Assembly (NCBI RefSeq): GCF_008015755.1
Contig: NZ_SSGF01000015.1
Location: forward strand, 1 to 64,000
From: Methylophilus sp.
Lineage (GTDB): Bacteria > Pseudomonadota > Gammaproteobacteria > Burkholderiales > Methylophilaceae
Length of the DNA stretch: 64,000 nt
Direction: 5' to 3'
The translations under genes were made by a program, and so were the position numbers. The notes under the pieces were generated by a model. It was not told the origin of the DNA and searched no databases. It saw only the letters and a program-made list of their open reading frames with translations. This document shows positions 1 to 9,075 of this stretch, in pieces. Each line of letters starts with the position of its first letter. The first letter of the stretch is position 1.

Positions 1-21
1 AAAAAACAGATTCTGTTTTTA

Positions 22-420
22 TTCAGTTCGCGAACAGTTGCAGTCGCATGGTGTTCGGGGTCCCCATCTGCAGCGCCGAGCAACGCAGGGTTGGCGGGAG
101 CTTTCTCGGCCATCGGCTGTCCGAATCCCGCAGCAGCTCACGCTTTGTGTGAGATGCCAGGTTGAGTTTCGATGGACGCCCTGCAAGCCGAGTAGCACAG
201 GAATCAAGCGGAAGCTGGGGTGCACTTTCTTTTGGTTACTTGTTCTTTGGGCAAGCAAAGAACAAGTAACTCGCTGAAAAAGCGAAAAGCAACATCACAA
301 ACAACCACAAAACACGCGTGAGCAAAAATGCCCACCCTACAACGACCAGATCCCGCCGAAAAGGCGAAAAGAAACCGTCCAGTCATAGAATAACTTTTTA
401 TTTTAATCTCACCACGCGCG
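22..420. repeat. Non-coding sequence resembling a dispersed proteobacterial repeat
   Basis: This stretch has no convincing gene. Overlapping open frames on both strands give low-complexity, Cys/Arg/Ser-rich peptides without ribosome binding sites. One conceptual peptide contains QGVHRNSTWHLTQSVSCCG and another KEQVTKRKCTPASA. I recall such peptides as frequent spurious annotations in multi-copy intergenic repeats of beta- and gammaproteobacteria, but this is memory, not a search. The block contains a long perfect hairpin at 235-270. The ends of the element are not defined, and whether it is repeated in this genome cannot be seen from one window. Confidence 0.4.
235..270. repeat. 15-bp perfect inverted repeat with 6-nt loop
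   Basis: GTTACTTGTTCTTTG (235-249) is followed by a 6-base loop and its exact reverse complement (256-270). No T-run follows on either side, so it is not an obvious terminator. It lies inside the repeat-like block. Confidence 0.8.
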
Positions 421-445
421 AACTCCACTGCCCCTCTGAAACAAC

Positions 446-480
446 AAAAAAGCCAGCACGCTAAACACGCACCGGCTTTT
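446..480 (-). terminator. Rho-independent terminator of the first PEP-CTERM gene
   Basis: Read on the minus strand, AAAAGCC and GGCTTTT pair around a GC-rich loop and are followed by a run of T (complement of 446-451). It lies about 35 bases after the stop of the minus-strand gene ending at 516. Confidence 0.6.
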
Positions 481-515
481 CAAACTTGACTAGCCTCATC
501 CACTAACAGCACCCA

Positions 516-1163
516 TCAGGCCTTTCTGCGCAACCTTAAGCAAACAGGAATCAGCCCGGCAGCAAACAAAGCCAATGGCTCAGGTTCAGGCACCACGGTT
601 GCCGTGCGGAAAACCACTTCACCCAATCCAGGCTGTGCACCGCCATCGGTGGTCAGAATCTCCATGTGCACATAACGGGTAGAAACATCGCCGAAAGTGA
701 ATGCCTGACCAGGATCTGCCGTTGTGTAATTCGAGCCTAGCGCAGTAAAACCACCCAGCAGGCCGCTGTTGCCATTGCTAAAGTCATTGTCACTATCTGC
801 ATATAAGTTAAAATTCAAAACTGACCCGGTATTGTCGGTCGCCCATAGTCCAATGGAGTCAATATTGTAGACGGCGCCGAGGTCATAGCTAAAGCTGCCA
901 AAAGGGCCGACACTGAAGCCGGAATTTAATGCAGCCAGTCCATCATGTGTGGTGCTGGCGACAAAGCTGTCAAAATCCGTGACGCCTGCGACATAACCAG
1001 CAGATAAGCCTGACTGGTTGATCTGATTGACCAAGGCATACGAGCCACCGAAGTCGGGATGAGAGGCGCTAATCGCCGTTGCCTGCACGATGACGCCGGC
1101 TTGCGCGACCTGACACGAAACTGCTAAAGAGACGGCTGCGAGACACTTCATGTAACTTTGCAT
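516..1163 (-). CDS. PEP-CTERM sorting domain protein
   Basis: This is a secreted protein of about 215 residues. The chosen ATG at 1163 has GGAGAA about 6 bases upstream and opens a signal peptide ending near QVAQA. The C-terminus carries a PEP-CTERM signal: VPEPEPLALF, a hydrophobic segment, then a basic tail (RLRRKA). In this family the tail is recognised by an exosortase that anchors or processes the protein at the cell surface. The middle is Gly/Ser/Asp-rich and resembles F5/8-type or discoidin-like extracellular domains only vaguely, so no function is assigned. A longer frame to 1229 exists but would bury the signal peptide. No exosortase gene lies nearby. Confidence 0.8.
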   Translation of the reverse strand: MQSYMKCLAAVSLAVSCQVAQAGVIVQATAISASHPDFGGSYALVNQINQSGLSAGYVAGVTDFDSFVASTTHDGLAALNSGFSVGPFGSFSYDLGAVYNIDSIGLWATDNTGSVLNFNLYADSDNDFSNGNSGLLGGFTALGSNYTTADPGQAFTFGDVSTRYVHMEILTTDGGAQPGLGEVVFRTATVVPEPEPLALFAAGLIPVCLRLRRKA

Positions 1164-1303
1164 ATGCTTCTCCAATATCAAAAATGTTGTCATCAAAACA
1201 CTTGGACGCCAAACCGCACCGGCGAACAAATATTAAAATATCTTTACAATTATTAGTCAAGTCTTTATTGCGATGCAGGCAGGCGGACGGTCGGTGACAG
1301 ATT

Positions 1304-1350
1304 AAGGAGGCTCTATGATAGAATCATGCGTTATTTTCAGTATGACTTAG
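1304..1350 (+). other. Possible 11-codon leader ORF before yajC
   Basis: A strong Shine-Dalgarno AAGGAGG (1304-1310) stands 4 bases before an ATG (1315) that opens an 11-codon frame ending in TAG at 1348-1350. The stop overlaps the AGGA ribosome binding site of yajC, which would allow coupled translation. The same bases (TATGAT at 1314-1319, TAGAAT at 1319-1324) could instead be a -10 promoter element. Sequence alone does not decide between them. Confidence 0.3.
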
Positions 1351-1358
1351 GAACAGAT

Positions 1359-1673
1359 ATGTTTATCAGCAACGCTTACGCCGCTGCCGCGCCAGCCACC
1401 GACATCATGAGTTTTTTGCCTATGGTGGTAATTTTTGTCTTGTTTTACTTTATGTTGATTCGCCCGCAAATGAAGCAGGCCAAACAACACAAGTCTATGC
1501 TAGAGACATTAAAGGCGGGCGATGAAGTCGCGACCACCGGCGGCATTGTCGGCAAGGTGACCAAAGTCAGTGAACATTTTGTCAGCATTGAAATTGCCGC
1601 CAACACCGTCGTCAATGTGCAAAAACACACGGTACAGACCTTGTTGCCTGCTGGTACATTGAAGTCTATTTAA
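1359..1673 (+). CDS. yajC: Preprotein translocase subunit YajC
   Basis: YajC is a small inner-membrane protein that associates with SecDF and the SecYEG translocon. The 104-residue product has a short N-terminus rich in Ala, one membrane helix (about residues 20-40, MSFLPMVVIFVLFYFMLI), the typical RPQMKQAKQHKSM stretch and a soluble domain with GDEVATTGGI. The ATG at 1359 is chosen over an upstream ATG at 1326 because it has AGGA at a proper distance and gives the usual family length. It starts the yajC-secD-secF operon; a tgt gene, often upstream in other bacteria, is absent here. Confidence 0.95.
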   Translation: MFISNAYAAAAPATDIMSFLPMVVIFVLFYFMLIRPQMKQAKQHKSMLETLKAGDEVATTGGIVGKVTKVSEHFVSIEIAANTVVNVQKHTVQTLLPAGTLKSI

Positions 1674-1718
1674 CCCACACAAGACGCGCCTGTCTTTCAT
1701 TCTGACCAAGAGTTTGTT

Positions 1719-3548
1719 ATGAACCGTTATCCGATATGGAAATTCGTGCTGATTGGCACAGTGTTTATCATTGGCCTGCTGTACACGATCCCCAACTTTT
1801 TTGGGGAATCGCCAGCTGTGCAAATCAGCCCGGCCAAAACTTCATTAAAAGTAGATGAAGGCTTGCTACAAAAAGTGGAGAGCACGCTGCAACTGGCCAA
1901 CATTCCGTTTGACGGTTTGTTTATGGATGCCAGTGGCGTCAAAGTGCGTTTTGCCAATACGGATACGCAATTGCTGGCCAAAGACAAACTGGTCAGCAAC
2001 CTGGGCAAAGACTACACCGTAGCGCTCAATTTGGTACCACAAACGCCAAACTGGCTGCAAAGCATCGGCGCCAAGCCGATGTATTTGGGTCTGGATTTGC
2101 GAGGCGGCGTGCACTTTTTGCTGCAAGTCGACATGAAAGCGGCGCTGGATAAAGCAGCCGAAAGCACCGTGGGTGACTTCCGCATGTCTTTGCGCAAAGA
2201 AAAAATCAATTACTACGGTATTGAGCGCCAAGGCCAGGTAGTGGTGATTAAATTTGAATCAGAAGCCGAAGCGACCAAAGCGCGCAATCTGCTGGCCAAA
2301 GACTTTTCTGACCTGACCTACAAAATTGCAGGCAGTGACAAAGACTTTAACCTCACTGCCAGCATGAGCGTGATGGCGCAAAAACGCATCCAGGAGTTTG
2401 CGCTCAAGCAAAACCTGCAAACCCTGCATAACCGGATTAACGAGCTAGGCGTGGCTGAGCCTATCGTGCAGCAACAAGGCCTGGACCGCATTGTGGTGCA
2501 ATTGCCAGGCGTGCAAGATACGGCAAAAGCCAAAGAGATTCTCGGTCGTACGGCAACGCTGGAAATCCGCATGGTCGATGAAGAAAAATCTGACATGGCC
2601 ACGCTGCAAAAAGCGCAGGCAGGCCAGGTGCCGTTTGGTGACGAGTTATTTTCTGACCGTGAAGGCCGCCCGGTATTAGTGAAAAAGAGCGTGGTGCTGA
2701 CGGGCGACCGTATCACCGACGCGGGCCCTGGCGTCAATGGTCAAAATGGTTCATCCGTGGTCAACGTGACGCTGGATGGCCGCGGTGCAGGCATCTTTAA
2801 AAACGTCACCCGTGAAAACGTCGGCAAACGCATGGCGATTCTGCTGATTGAAAAAGGCAGCACCGAAGTGGTCACTGCGCCGGTGATTAACGAAGAAATT
2901 GGTGGTGGCCGCGTACAGATTTCTGGCATGGCCAATGCGCAAGAAGCGACAGATATTTCACTGCTGCTGCGTGCCGGTGCCCTGGCTGCACCGATGGAAA
3001 TCATCGAAGAACGCACGGTAGGCCCAAGCATGGGTGAAGAAAACATCAAACGCGGCGTGCATTCAACGCTGTGGGGCTTTGCCGCCATTGCGGTGATGAT
3101 GATTGTTTACTACATGGTGTTTGGTGGTGTGTCTGTGATGGCGCTGGGCGTGAACCTGCTATTGCTGGTGGCAATTTTGTCCATGCTGCAAGCGACACTG
3201 ACCTTGCCTGGGCTGGCGGCGATTGCGCTGGCACTGGGCATGGCGATTGATGCCAACGTGCTGATTAACGAGCGTATCCGTGAAGAGCTGCGCAATGGCA
3301 ACACGCCACAAGCCAGTATCCACGCTGGCTATGACCGCGCATTTGATACCATTCTCGACTCCAACGTCACCACCTTGATTGCCGGCCTGGCCTTGTTTAT
3401 GTTTGGCACTGGCCCGATCAAAGGCTTTGCCGTGGTACACGTGCTCGGCATCATGACTTCGATGTTTAGTGCTGTGCTGGTCTCGCGCGCCCTGGTTAAC
3501 TTGCTATACGGCTACCGCCGCAAGATCGAGCATCTGCGGATTGGCTAA
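1719..3548 (+). CDS. secD: Protein translocase subunit SecD
   Basis: SecD and SecF form a proton-driven membrane complex that pulls exported proteins through SecYEG from the periplasmic side. The 609-residue product has an N-terminal membrane helix (about 8-26), a large periplasmic domain containing the family motif GLDLRGGVHFLLQVD (about 124-138), and a C-terminal block of membrane helices (about 445-600) with the conserved AIDANVLINERIREE segment. Length matches the family in betaproteobacteria. It lies 45 bases after yajC and 43 bases before secF. Confidence 0.97.
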   Translation: MNRYPIWKFVLIGTVFIIGLLYTIPNFFGESPAVQISPAKTSLKVDEGLLQKVESTLQLANIPFDGLFMDASGVKVRFANTDTQLLAKDKLVSNLGKDYTVALNLVPQTPNWLQSIGAKPMYLGLDLRGGVHFLLQVDMKAALDKAAESTVGDFRMSLRKEKINYYGIERQGQVVVIKFESEAEATKARNLLAKDFSDLTYKIAGSDKDFNLTASMSVMAQKRIQEFALKQNLQTLHNRINELGVAEPIVQQQGLDRIVVQLPGVQDTAKAKEILGRTATLEIRMVDEEKSDMATLQKAQAGQVPFGDELFSDREGRPVLVKKSVVLTGDRITDAGPGVNGQNGSSVVNVTLDGRGAGIFKNVTRENVGKRMAILLIEKGSTEVVTAPVINEEIGGGRVQISGMANAQEATDISLLLRAGALAAPMEIIEERTVGPSMGEENIKRGVHSTLWGFAAIAVMMIVYYMVFGGVSVMALGVNLLLLVAILSMLQATLTLPGLAAIALALGMAIDANVLINERIREELRNGNTPQASIHAGYDRAFDTILDSNVTTLIAGLALFMFGTGPIKGFAVVHVLGIMTSMFSAVLVSRALVNLLYGYRRKIEHLRIG

Positions 3549-3591
3549 TCGCCGCCTTGCACGCTGACAACGCATACTAAGAGAATAGATT

Positions 3592-4536
3592 ATGGAATTA
3601 TTCAGAATTAAAAAAGATATCCCGTTCATGAGCTACGGGCGTCTCACCACCTCAATTTCGCTGATTACGTTTGTATTGGCGATCCTCTTCCTGCTGCATC
3701 GCGGCTTGAATTACGGCGTGGACTTTACCGGTGGTACGGTGATGGAAGTGCATTATCCGGCTGCAGCCAATATCGAGCAAATACGTCAGGTCATGGATGG
3801 TGTGGGCCTGAAAGACGTGACAGTACAAAACTTTGGCTCTAGCCAGGATGTATTGATCCGCCTGCCGGTCAAGAAAGAACTGTCGATTGCTCAACTCTCT
3901 GAAAAAATCTCCAGCGCGCTGAAAGCAGCTGATGCTGGCGCAGAAATCCGCCGCGTGGAATCTGTGGGTTCACAAGTCGGTGAAGAGTTGTATGAAAACG
4001 GCGCACTGGCTTTGCTGCTGGTGTGTGCAGGCATCATGGGCTACCTGGCTTTGCGCTTTGAGTGGCGCTTTGCGGTGGCGGCGATTATCGCCAACATGCA
4101 TGACGTCATCATCATTCTGGGGTTCTTTGCGTTCTTCCAGTGGGAGTTTAACCTCACGGTGCTAGCAGCGATTCTCGCGGTGTTGGGCTACTCGGTGAAT
4201 GAGTCCGTGGTGGTGTTTGACCGCGTGCGTGAAAACTTCAAAAAAATGCGGAAAGCCAGTGCAGTGCATGTGATCGACAATGCGATTACCCGCACTATGT
4301 CGCGCACCATCATCACTCATATGATGACGCAGACCATGGTGTGCTCGATGTTGTTTTTTGGTGGCGAAACCCTGCACAACTTCTCGCTGGCGCTCACCAT
4401 TGGTATTTTGTTCGGCATTTACTCTTCAGTCTTGGTCGCTTGCCCAATTGCCATGTGGCTGGGTGTGAGCCGCGCCAACCTGATTGGTGACAGCGAGAAA
4501 AAACCGAAAGAAGACGAAGCCGCTGTTGCACCTTAA
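3592..4536 (+). CDS. secF: Protein translocase subunit SecF
   Basis: This is the partner of SecD in the proton-motive-force-driven export complex. The 314-residue product has a first membrane helix near residues 17-36, the motif GVDFTGGT (about 42-49) in the periplasmic domain, and five C-terminal helices including GYSVNESVVVFDRVREN and the TMSRTIITHMMTQ region. A charged Lys/Glu-rich tail ends the protein. It is the last gene of the operon, followed by a strong terminator at 4597-4632. Confidence 0.97.
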   Translation: MELFRIKKDIPFMSYGRLTTSISLITFVLAILFLLHRGLNYGVDFTGGTVMEVHYPAAANIEQIRQVMDGVGLKDVTVQNFGSSQDVLIRLPVKKELSIAQLSEKISSALKAADAGAEIRRVESVGSQVGEELYENGALALLLVCAGIMGYLALRFEWRFAVAAIIANMHDVIIILGFFAFFQWEFNLTVLAAILAVLGYSVNESVVVFDRVRENFKKMRKASAVHVIDNAITRTMSRTIITHMMTQTMVCSMLFFGGETLHNFSLALTIGILFGIYSSVLVACPIAMWLGVSRANLIGDSEKKPKEDEAAVAP

Positions 4537-4596
4537 GCAAGCGTAATAGGGCAATTTAGCTCTACAAGCACTTAGTCTGTCTTTTTCTTGATTTTT

Positions 4597-4632
4597 AGCC
4601 ACTGGTGAGTACACTAGTGGCTTCTTGTTTTT
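4597..4632 (+). terminator. Terminator of the yajC-secD-secF operon
   Basis: GCCACTGGTG and CACTAGTGGC (one G-T pair) form a 10-bp stem with a 4-base loop. It is followed by TTCTTGTTTTT. Confidence 0.85.
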
Positions 4633-4644
4633 AATCCCACTCTT

Positions 4645-5916
4645 TTGGACAACATCCCCTTAAGCTGGCAGATTGGTCTGCTATTGCTACTGCTGTCACT
4701 GACAGCCTTTTTCTCCATTGCCGAAACCAGCCTGATGTCGCTCAACCGTTACCGGATGCGACACATGGCCAAAGAGGGTCATCGCGGCGCCAAGCTGGCC
4801 AGTCGCCTGATTTCACAAACAGATAAAACACTGGGCGCCATCCTGTTAGGCAATACCTTTTGTATCGTCGGCTCCTCCACCTTAGAAGTCGTGATTTCAG
4901 AGCGTCTGTTTGGCGAAGGCGATTATGTGCTGATGTTTGGCTCACTCGCCATCACCTTTGCCATTTTGGTGTTTAGTGAAATCTCGCCCAAAGTCATTGC
5001 TGCTGCACATGCCGAAAAACTGGGGTTTGCCACTAGCTACTTGCTGTATCCGCTCATCTGGTTATTTACACCGGTGGTCTGGTTTGTCAATCTGTTCGTC
5101 AAAGCTTTTCTCAAGCTGCTGGGGGTGCGCGTCAACTTTGACGGCCAGGCACAATCAGTCACCACCGAAGAACTGCGCAGCATTGTCAGCGATGCCGGGC
5201 AATATATCCCGTCGCAAAGTCGCACTATTCTGCTCAATCTGCTAGACCTGGAAGACATTATTGTAGACGATGCGATGACCGCGCATACCATGGTGGAGTT
5301 TATCGACCTGGATCACCCGATAGACCAGATCATGGAACAACTGACATGCAGTCACCACTCACGCCTGCCGGTGCGAGAAGGTGACAACGAAGATATCGTC
5401 GGCATTTTGCATGTGCGTAAAGTCCTGCCCTTGCTGCGCGACTTTCATATCGGCAAGGCGCCATCCAAAGCCTTATTACAAGCGGCCATGAGCCTGCCCT
5501 ACTACATTCCCTCTGGCACCCCGCTTTACACCCAGTTGCAGCAGTTTCAAAAAAGGCATGAGCGGATTGCGTTGGTCGTCGATGAATACGGTGAATTCAA
5601 AGGCTTGCTGACGCTGGAAGATATTCTGGAAGAGGTGGTCGGTGAATTCACCACCCAATCCCCCGAGCACGCCAGCCATTACCATCAACATGAAGACGGC
5701 AGCTGGCTGGTTGACGGCGCCAGCTTATTGCGCGACCTCAACCGTAAATTGAAACTCTCCCTGCCGACTGACGGTCCACGCACATTGAATGGCTTAATTC
5801 TTGAGCATTTTGAAGGCATTCCAGAACCAGACACCAGCTTTAAAATTGGTGAGCACAAACTGGAAATCTTGGATGTTGAGGATCGCGTCGTCAAGCGCGT
5901 CAAAATTTATCTTTAA
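4645..5916 (+). CDS. HlyC/CorC family (CNNM-CBS) membrane transporter
   Basis: This is a probable divalent-cation transporter or efflux protein of the CorC/YfjD type. The 423-residue product has an N-terminal CNNM (DUF21) membrane domain, with the first helix at about 7-27 followed by FFSIAETSLMSLNRYRM, then a pair of CBS domains (about 205-330) and a C-terminal CorC_HlyC domain (VDEYGEFKGLLTLEDILEE, then DGASLLRDLNRKL). The start appears to be TTG at 4645, since no ATG fits the family N-terminus and the next in-frame Met lies inside the domain. No clear ribosome binding site is visible. It stands alone between the Sec operon terminator and clpS. Confidence 0.85.
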   Translation: MDNIPLSWQIGLLLLLLSLTAFFSIAETSLMSLNRYRMRHMAKEGHRGAKLASRLISQTDKTLGAILLGNTFCIVGSSTLEVVISERLFGEGDYVLMFGSLAITFAILVFSEISPKVIAAAHAEKLGFATSYLLYPLIWLFTPVVWFVNLFVKAFLKLLGVRVNFDGQAQSVTTEELRSIVSDAGQYIPSQSRTILLNLLDLEDIIVDDAMTAHTMVEFIDLDHPIDQIMEQLTCSHHSRLPVREGDNEDIVGILHVRKVLPLLRDFHIGKAPSKALLQAAMSLPYYIPSGTPLYTQLQQFQKRHERIALVVDEYGEFKGLLTLEDILEEVVGEFTTQSPEHASHYHQHEDGSWLVDGASLLRDLNRKLKLSLPTDGPRTLNGLILEHFEGIPEPDTSFKIGEHKLEILDVEDRVVKRVKIYL

Positions 5917-6010
5917 TTTATCTTTGAAAAAGCCGGAATTCTCCTGCATCAAGCCCTTGAATTTTTTACTACAAGGCGCAAAATAGGTCCTAAGACAGGT
6001 ATACAAAACT

Positions 6011-6322
6011 ATGGTACGACCCAAGCGTGAAGGTGATTTGGCACTTGAATCCCAAGTGGCCAAACCCAAGCCTCCAGAGTTATATAAGGTGTTGTTGCTG
6101 AACGACGACTACACCCCAATGGAGTTTGTCGTCGCCGTCATTGAACGTTTTTTTAACAAGTCTCGTGAACAAGCGACACAAATCATGCTCCAAGTACATA
6201 CAGAGGGCATGGGCGTCTGTGGCGTGTATCCACAAGATATTGCCGAAACCAAAATGCATCAGGTCTTGGAGTCTGCCCGTGAAGCACAACACCCTTTGCA
6301 ATGTGTGATTGAAGCCGCTTGA
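6011..6322 (+). CDS. clpS: ATP-dependent Clp protease adaptor ClpS
   Basis: ClpS binds the N-terminal domain of ClpA and delivers N-degron substrates to ClpAP. The 103-residue product shows the characteristic [12 protein letters not shown] motif (about 29-40) and the [18 protein letters not shown] segment that forms part of the N-degron pocket. The first 20 residues are the flexible N-terminal extension needed for delivery. It precedes clpA in the usual order, although with an unusually long 291-base gap. Confidence 0.96.
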   Translation: MVRPKREGDLALESQVAKPKPPELYKVLLLNDDYTPMEFVVAVIERFFNKSREQATQIMLQVHTEGMGVCGVYPQDIAETKMHQVLESAREAQHPLQCVIEAA

Positions 6323-6449
6323 AACGTAATGATGTGAGGCTAAAGGCGTTTGACTCATGGTGGCATCCTGAGAATATCGGGCAAATACACTGACATACTC
6401 GCGGTTCAACTGAGCGTTCACAGTGGTAGCATGGTAATGAGGTGATTCT

Positions 6450-6490
6450 GTCGCGCTTGACTCATATAAACGTGAGCCAAAAGTAGCGAC
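6450..6490 (+). other. Hairpin in the clpS-clpA intergenic region
   Basis: The 291 bases between clpS and clpA contain an interrupted inverted repeat: GTCGC / GCGAC outside and TTGACTCA / TGAGCCAA (one mismatch) inside, with an 8-base loop. No T-run follows directly. A weak promoter-like pair (TTGAAT, 17 bases, GATAAC; about 6497-6525) follows it and could give clpA its own start. Nothing else stands out in this gap. Confidence 0.4.
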
Positions 6491-6613
6491 GGAGCATTGA
6501 ATTTTTTGAAAAAAAGCACGATAACAATAAACGGACAAGTGTTGCCGGATTGCATGGATTGGCATCTGTGAATGAGGCGTTTTTTGTAGTGTAGTGTATT
6601 AAGGAAAGTCATC

Positions 6614-8869
6614 ATGATTGCTCAAGAACTTGAAGTTAGCCTGCACATGGCGTTTATGGACGCGCGACAAAAGCGTCACGAATTGATTACGGTTGAGCAT
6701 CTGTTACTGGCTATGTTGGACAACCCGACTGCCGCAGAAGTCCTGCGTGCCTGCGGTGCCAAGTTTGATACGCTGCGTAATGAACTGACCCAATATATCG
6801 AAGAACACACACCCACCGTGGCCGGGACTGAAGAAGTCGATACGCAGCCAACCCTGGGTTTTCAGCGTGTGATTCAGCGTGCCATGCTGCACGTACAATC
6901 TTCAGGCAAAAAAGAAGTCACCGGCGCCAATGTGTTGGTGGCGATTTATGGCGAAAAAGATTCCCATGCGGTGTTCTTCCTGCATCAGCAAGGCGTGACC
7001 CGTCTAGACGTGGTCAACTTTATTTCGCATGGTGTGGCCAAAATTCAGGAAAGCGAACCTAAAGCCACCGGCACCGAGCAGGAAACGGAAGGCGAAAGCG
7101 TCAGCACCGGCGCGCTGGAGAGCTTTACATTAAATCTCAACGCACAAGTGATTGCTGGCAAGATCGACCCTTTGATTGGCCGTAGCCAGGAGCTAGAGCG
7201 CGTGATCCAGACCTTGTGCCGTCGCCGCAAAAACAACCCCTTGCTGGTTGGCGAAGCCGGTGTGGGTAAAACTGCCATTGCCGAAGGTCTGGCCTCGCGT
7301 ATTGTCAGCAACGACATTCCAGAAGTGCTGGAAAACGCCACCGTTTACTCACTCGACATGGGCGCCCTGCTGGCAGGCACCAAATACCGTGGTGACTTTG
7401 AGCAACGTTTAAAAGCCGTCATGAAACAGCTGGCAGAAAAGCCGGATGCGATTCTGTTTATTGACGAAATCCATACCTTGATCGGCGCGGGTTCTGCCAG
7501 TGGCGGTACGCTGGATGCCAGCAATTTGCTGAAACCAGCGTTATCTAACGGCTCGCTCAAATGCATAGGCGCCACCACTTACCAAGAGTATCGCGGCATC
7601 TTTGAAAAAGACCATGCGTTATCACGCCGCTTCCAGAAAATCGACGTGCAAGAGCCAAGTGTGGCCGAAACCATTGAGATTCTCAAAGGCCTCAAAACCA
7701 AGTTTGAAGAGCATCATAGTGTCAAATACAGTGCCAGCGCACTGACGGTTGCGGCAGAACTGTCCGCCAAGTACATCAACGACCGCCACTTGCCAGACAA
7801 GGCGATTGACGTGATTGATGAAGCCGGTGCTGCGCAACGTATTTTGCCAAAAAGCAAACAGAAGAAAATTATTGGCAATAAAGAGATTGAAGAAATCATT
7901 GCCAAAATTGCGCGTATTCCGCCCAAAAACATTTCCAGTGACGACCGCAATGCGCTCAAAACCCTGGAACGCGACCTCAAAGCCGTGGTCTTCGGTCAGG
8001 ACAAAGCGATTGAAGTGCTGGCTTCTGCCGTCAAAATGGCCCGTAGTGGCTTGGGTAACAGCAGCAAACCGATTGGTAGCTTCTTGTTTGCAGGCCCAAC
8101 CGGGGTTGGTAAAACCGAAGTAGCCAAACAATTGGCTTATGTGCTTGGCATCGAACTGCTGCGTTTTGACATGTCCGAATATATGGAGCGTCATGCGGTT
8201 TCACGCCTGATTGGTGCGCCTCCGGGCTATGTGGGATTTGACCAGGGCGGTCTGCTGACTGAAGCCGTGACTAAACAACCTTACTGCGTATTGCTGCTGG
8301 ACGAAATCGAGAAAGCGCACCCGGATATTTTCAATATCCTGCTGCAAGTGATGGATCATGGCACGTTAACGGACAACAATGGCCGCAAAGCCGATTTCCG
8401 CAACGTGACCATTATCATGACCACCAACGCCGGTGCCGAAAACCTGTCTAAATCCAGCATAGGCTTTACCAACAGTAAAGACAGCACTGACGAAGCCGCA
8501 GATCTCAAACGCTTATTTAGCCCTGAGTTCCGCAACCGTCTGGATGCCACCGTCTCATTCAGCGCCCTCAGCCAGGACGTGATTCTGCGCGTGGTCGACA
8601 AGTTCCTCATGCAGTTGGAAGATCAATTGCACGAGAAAAAAGTCGATGTGACCTTTAGTGACGAACTCAAAGCTTATCTGGGCAGAAAAGGCTTTGACCC
8701 ACTGATGGGCGCACGCCCGATGGCCAGACTAATTCAGGATACTATTCGTAAGGCATTGGCTGATGAACTACTGTTTGGTCGCCTGAACGAAGGTGGTCAT
8801 GTGCATATCGACATCGATGATAAGGATCAGATCAAACTGATTTTTAAAGAAGAAACGATTTCGGCCTAG
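6614..8869 (+). CDS. clpA: ATP-dependent Clp protease ATP-binding subunit ClpA
   Basis: ClpA is an AAA+ unfoldase that feeds substrates into ClpP. The 751-residue product has the N-terminal ClpA repeat domain (1-145), a first AAA+ module with Walker A GEAGVGKT (213-220), and a second with GPTGVGKT (494-501). A ClpP-docking loop IGF (616-618) sits where the E. coli protein has IGL. The start follows AAGGAAAGTCATC. The gene ends with a strong terminator at 8889-8925. Length and motif order are normal for ClpA; ClpX, ClpB and ClpC are excluded by the N-domain and the absence of a zinc-binding or coiled-coil middle domain. Confidence 0.97.
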   Translation: MIAQELEVSLHMAFMDARQKRHELITVEHLLLAMLDNPTAAEVLRACGAKFDTLRNELTQYIEEHTPTVAGTEEVDTQPTLGFQRVIQRAMLHVQSSGKKEVTGANVLVAIYGEKDSHAVFFLHQQGVTRLDVVNFISHGVAKIQESEPKATGTEQETEGESVSTGALESFTLNLNAQVIAGKIDPLIGRSQELERVIQTLCRRRKNNPLLVGEAGVGKTAIAEGLASRIVSNDIPEVLENATVYSLDMGALLAGTKYRGDFEQRLKAVMKQLAEKPDAILFIDEIHTLIGAGSASGGTLDASNLLKPALSNGSLKCIGATTYQEYRGIFEKDHALSRRFQKIDVQEPSVAETIEILKGLKTKFEEHHSVKYSASALTVAAELSAKYINDRHLPDKAIDVIDEAGAAQRILPKSKQKKIIGNKEIEEIIAKIARIPPKNISSDDRNALKTLERDLKAVVFGQDKAIEVLASAVKMARSGLGNSSKPIGSFLFAGPTGVGKTEVAKQLAYVLGIELLRFDMSEYMERHAVSRLIGAPPGYVGFDQGGLLTEAVTKQPYCVLLLDEIEKAHPDIFNILLQVMDHGTLTDNNGRKADFRNVTIIMTTNAGAENLSKSSIGFTNSKDSTDEAADLKRLFSPEFRNRLDATVSFSALSQDVILRVVDKFLMQLEDQLHEKKVDVTFSDELKAYLGRKGFDPLMGARPMARLIQDTIRKALADELLFGRLNEGGHVHIDIDDKDQIKLIFKEETISA

Positions 8870-8888
8870 CCTGGCTCAAACTTTGATC

Positions 8889-8925
8889 CCACAGTGACAT
8901 CTACTATCATGTCACTGTGGTTTTC
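8889..8925 (+). terminator. Terminator after clpA
   Basis: A 12-bp perfect stem, CCACAGTGACAT / ATGTCACTGTGG, with an 8-base loop is followed by TTTTC. Confidence 0.85.
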
Positions 8926-9007
8926 ACGCACCAGTCTGGTGCAAAAAATTCTTATTGTGCGATCAACCCAGCCAATATTGGTCACGGATGATGTTAGAAT
9001 CAATCAC

Positions 9008-9035
9008 TTAGATGTGGTCGCATAGCTGGTATACT
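9008..9035 (+). promoter_or_regulatory. Predicted sigma-70 promoter of the metal-efflux operon
   Basis: An extended -10 (TGG then TATACT at 9030-9035) is preceded by a weak -35-like TTAGAT (9008-9013) at 16 bases. It lies between the clpA terminator and the first gene of the RND operon. Confidence 0.4.
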
Positions 9036-9075
9036 TATTGCTGTAAATAGATTGCCAGACTGATATGATTTTGTA

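Noticed and set aside
1-20. AT-rich inverted repeat at the window edge as a terminator
   Set aside because: The stem is almost entirely A-T and is cut by the window end, so neither its extent nor the gene it might serve can be seen.
19-277. Open frames of 79 codons on both strands
   Set aside because: No ribosome binding sites, low-complexity composition and mutual overlap; they look like products of a repeat rather than genes.
6080-6565. 161-codon frame on the minus strand
   Set aside because: Overlaps clpS and the clpS-clpA gap, has no domain and no ribosome binding site.
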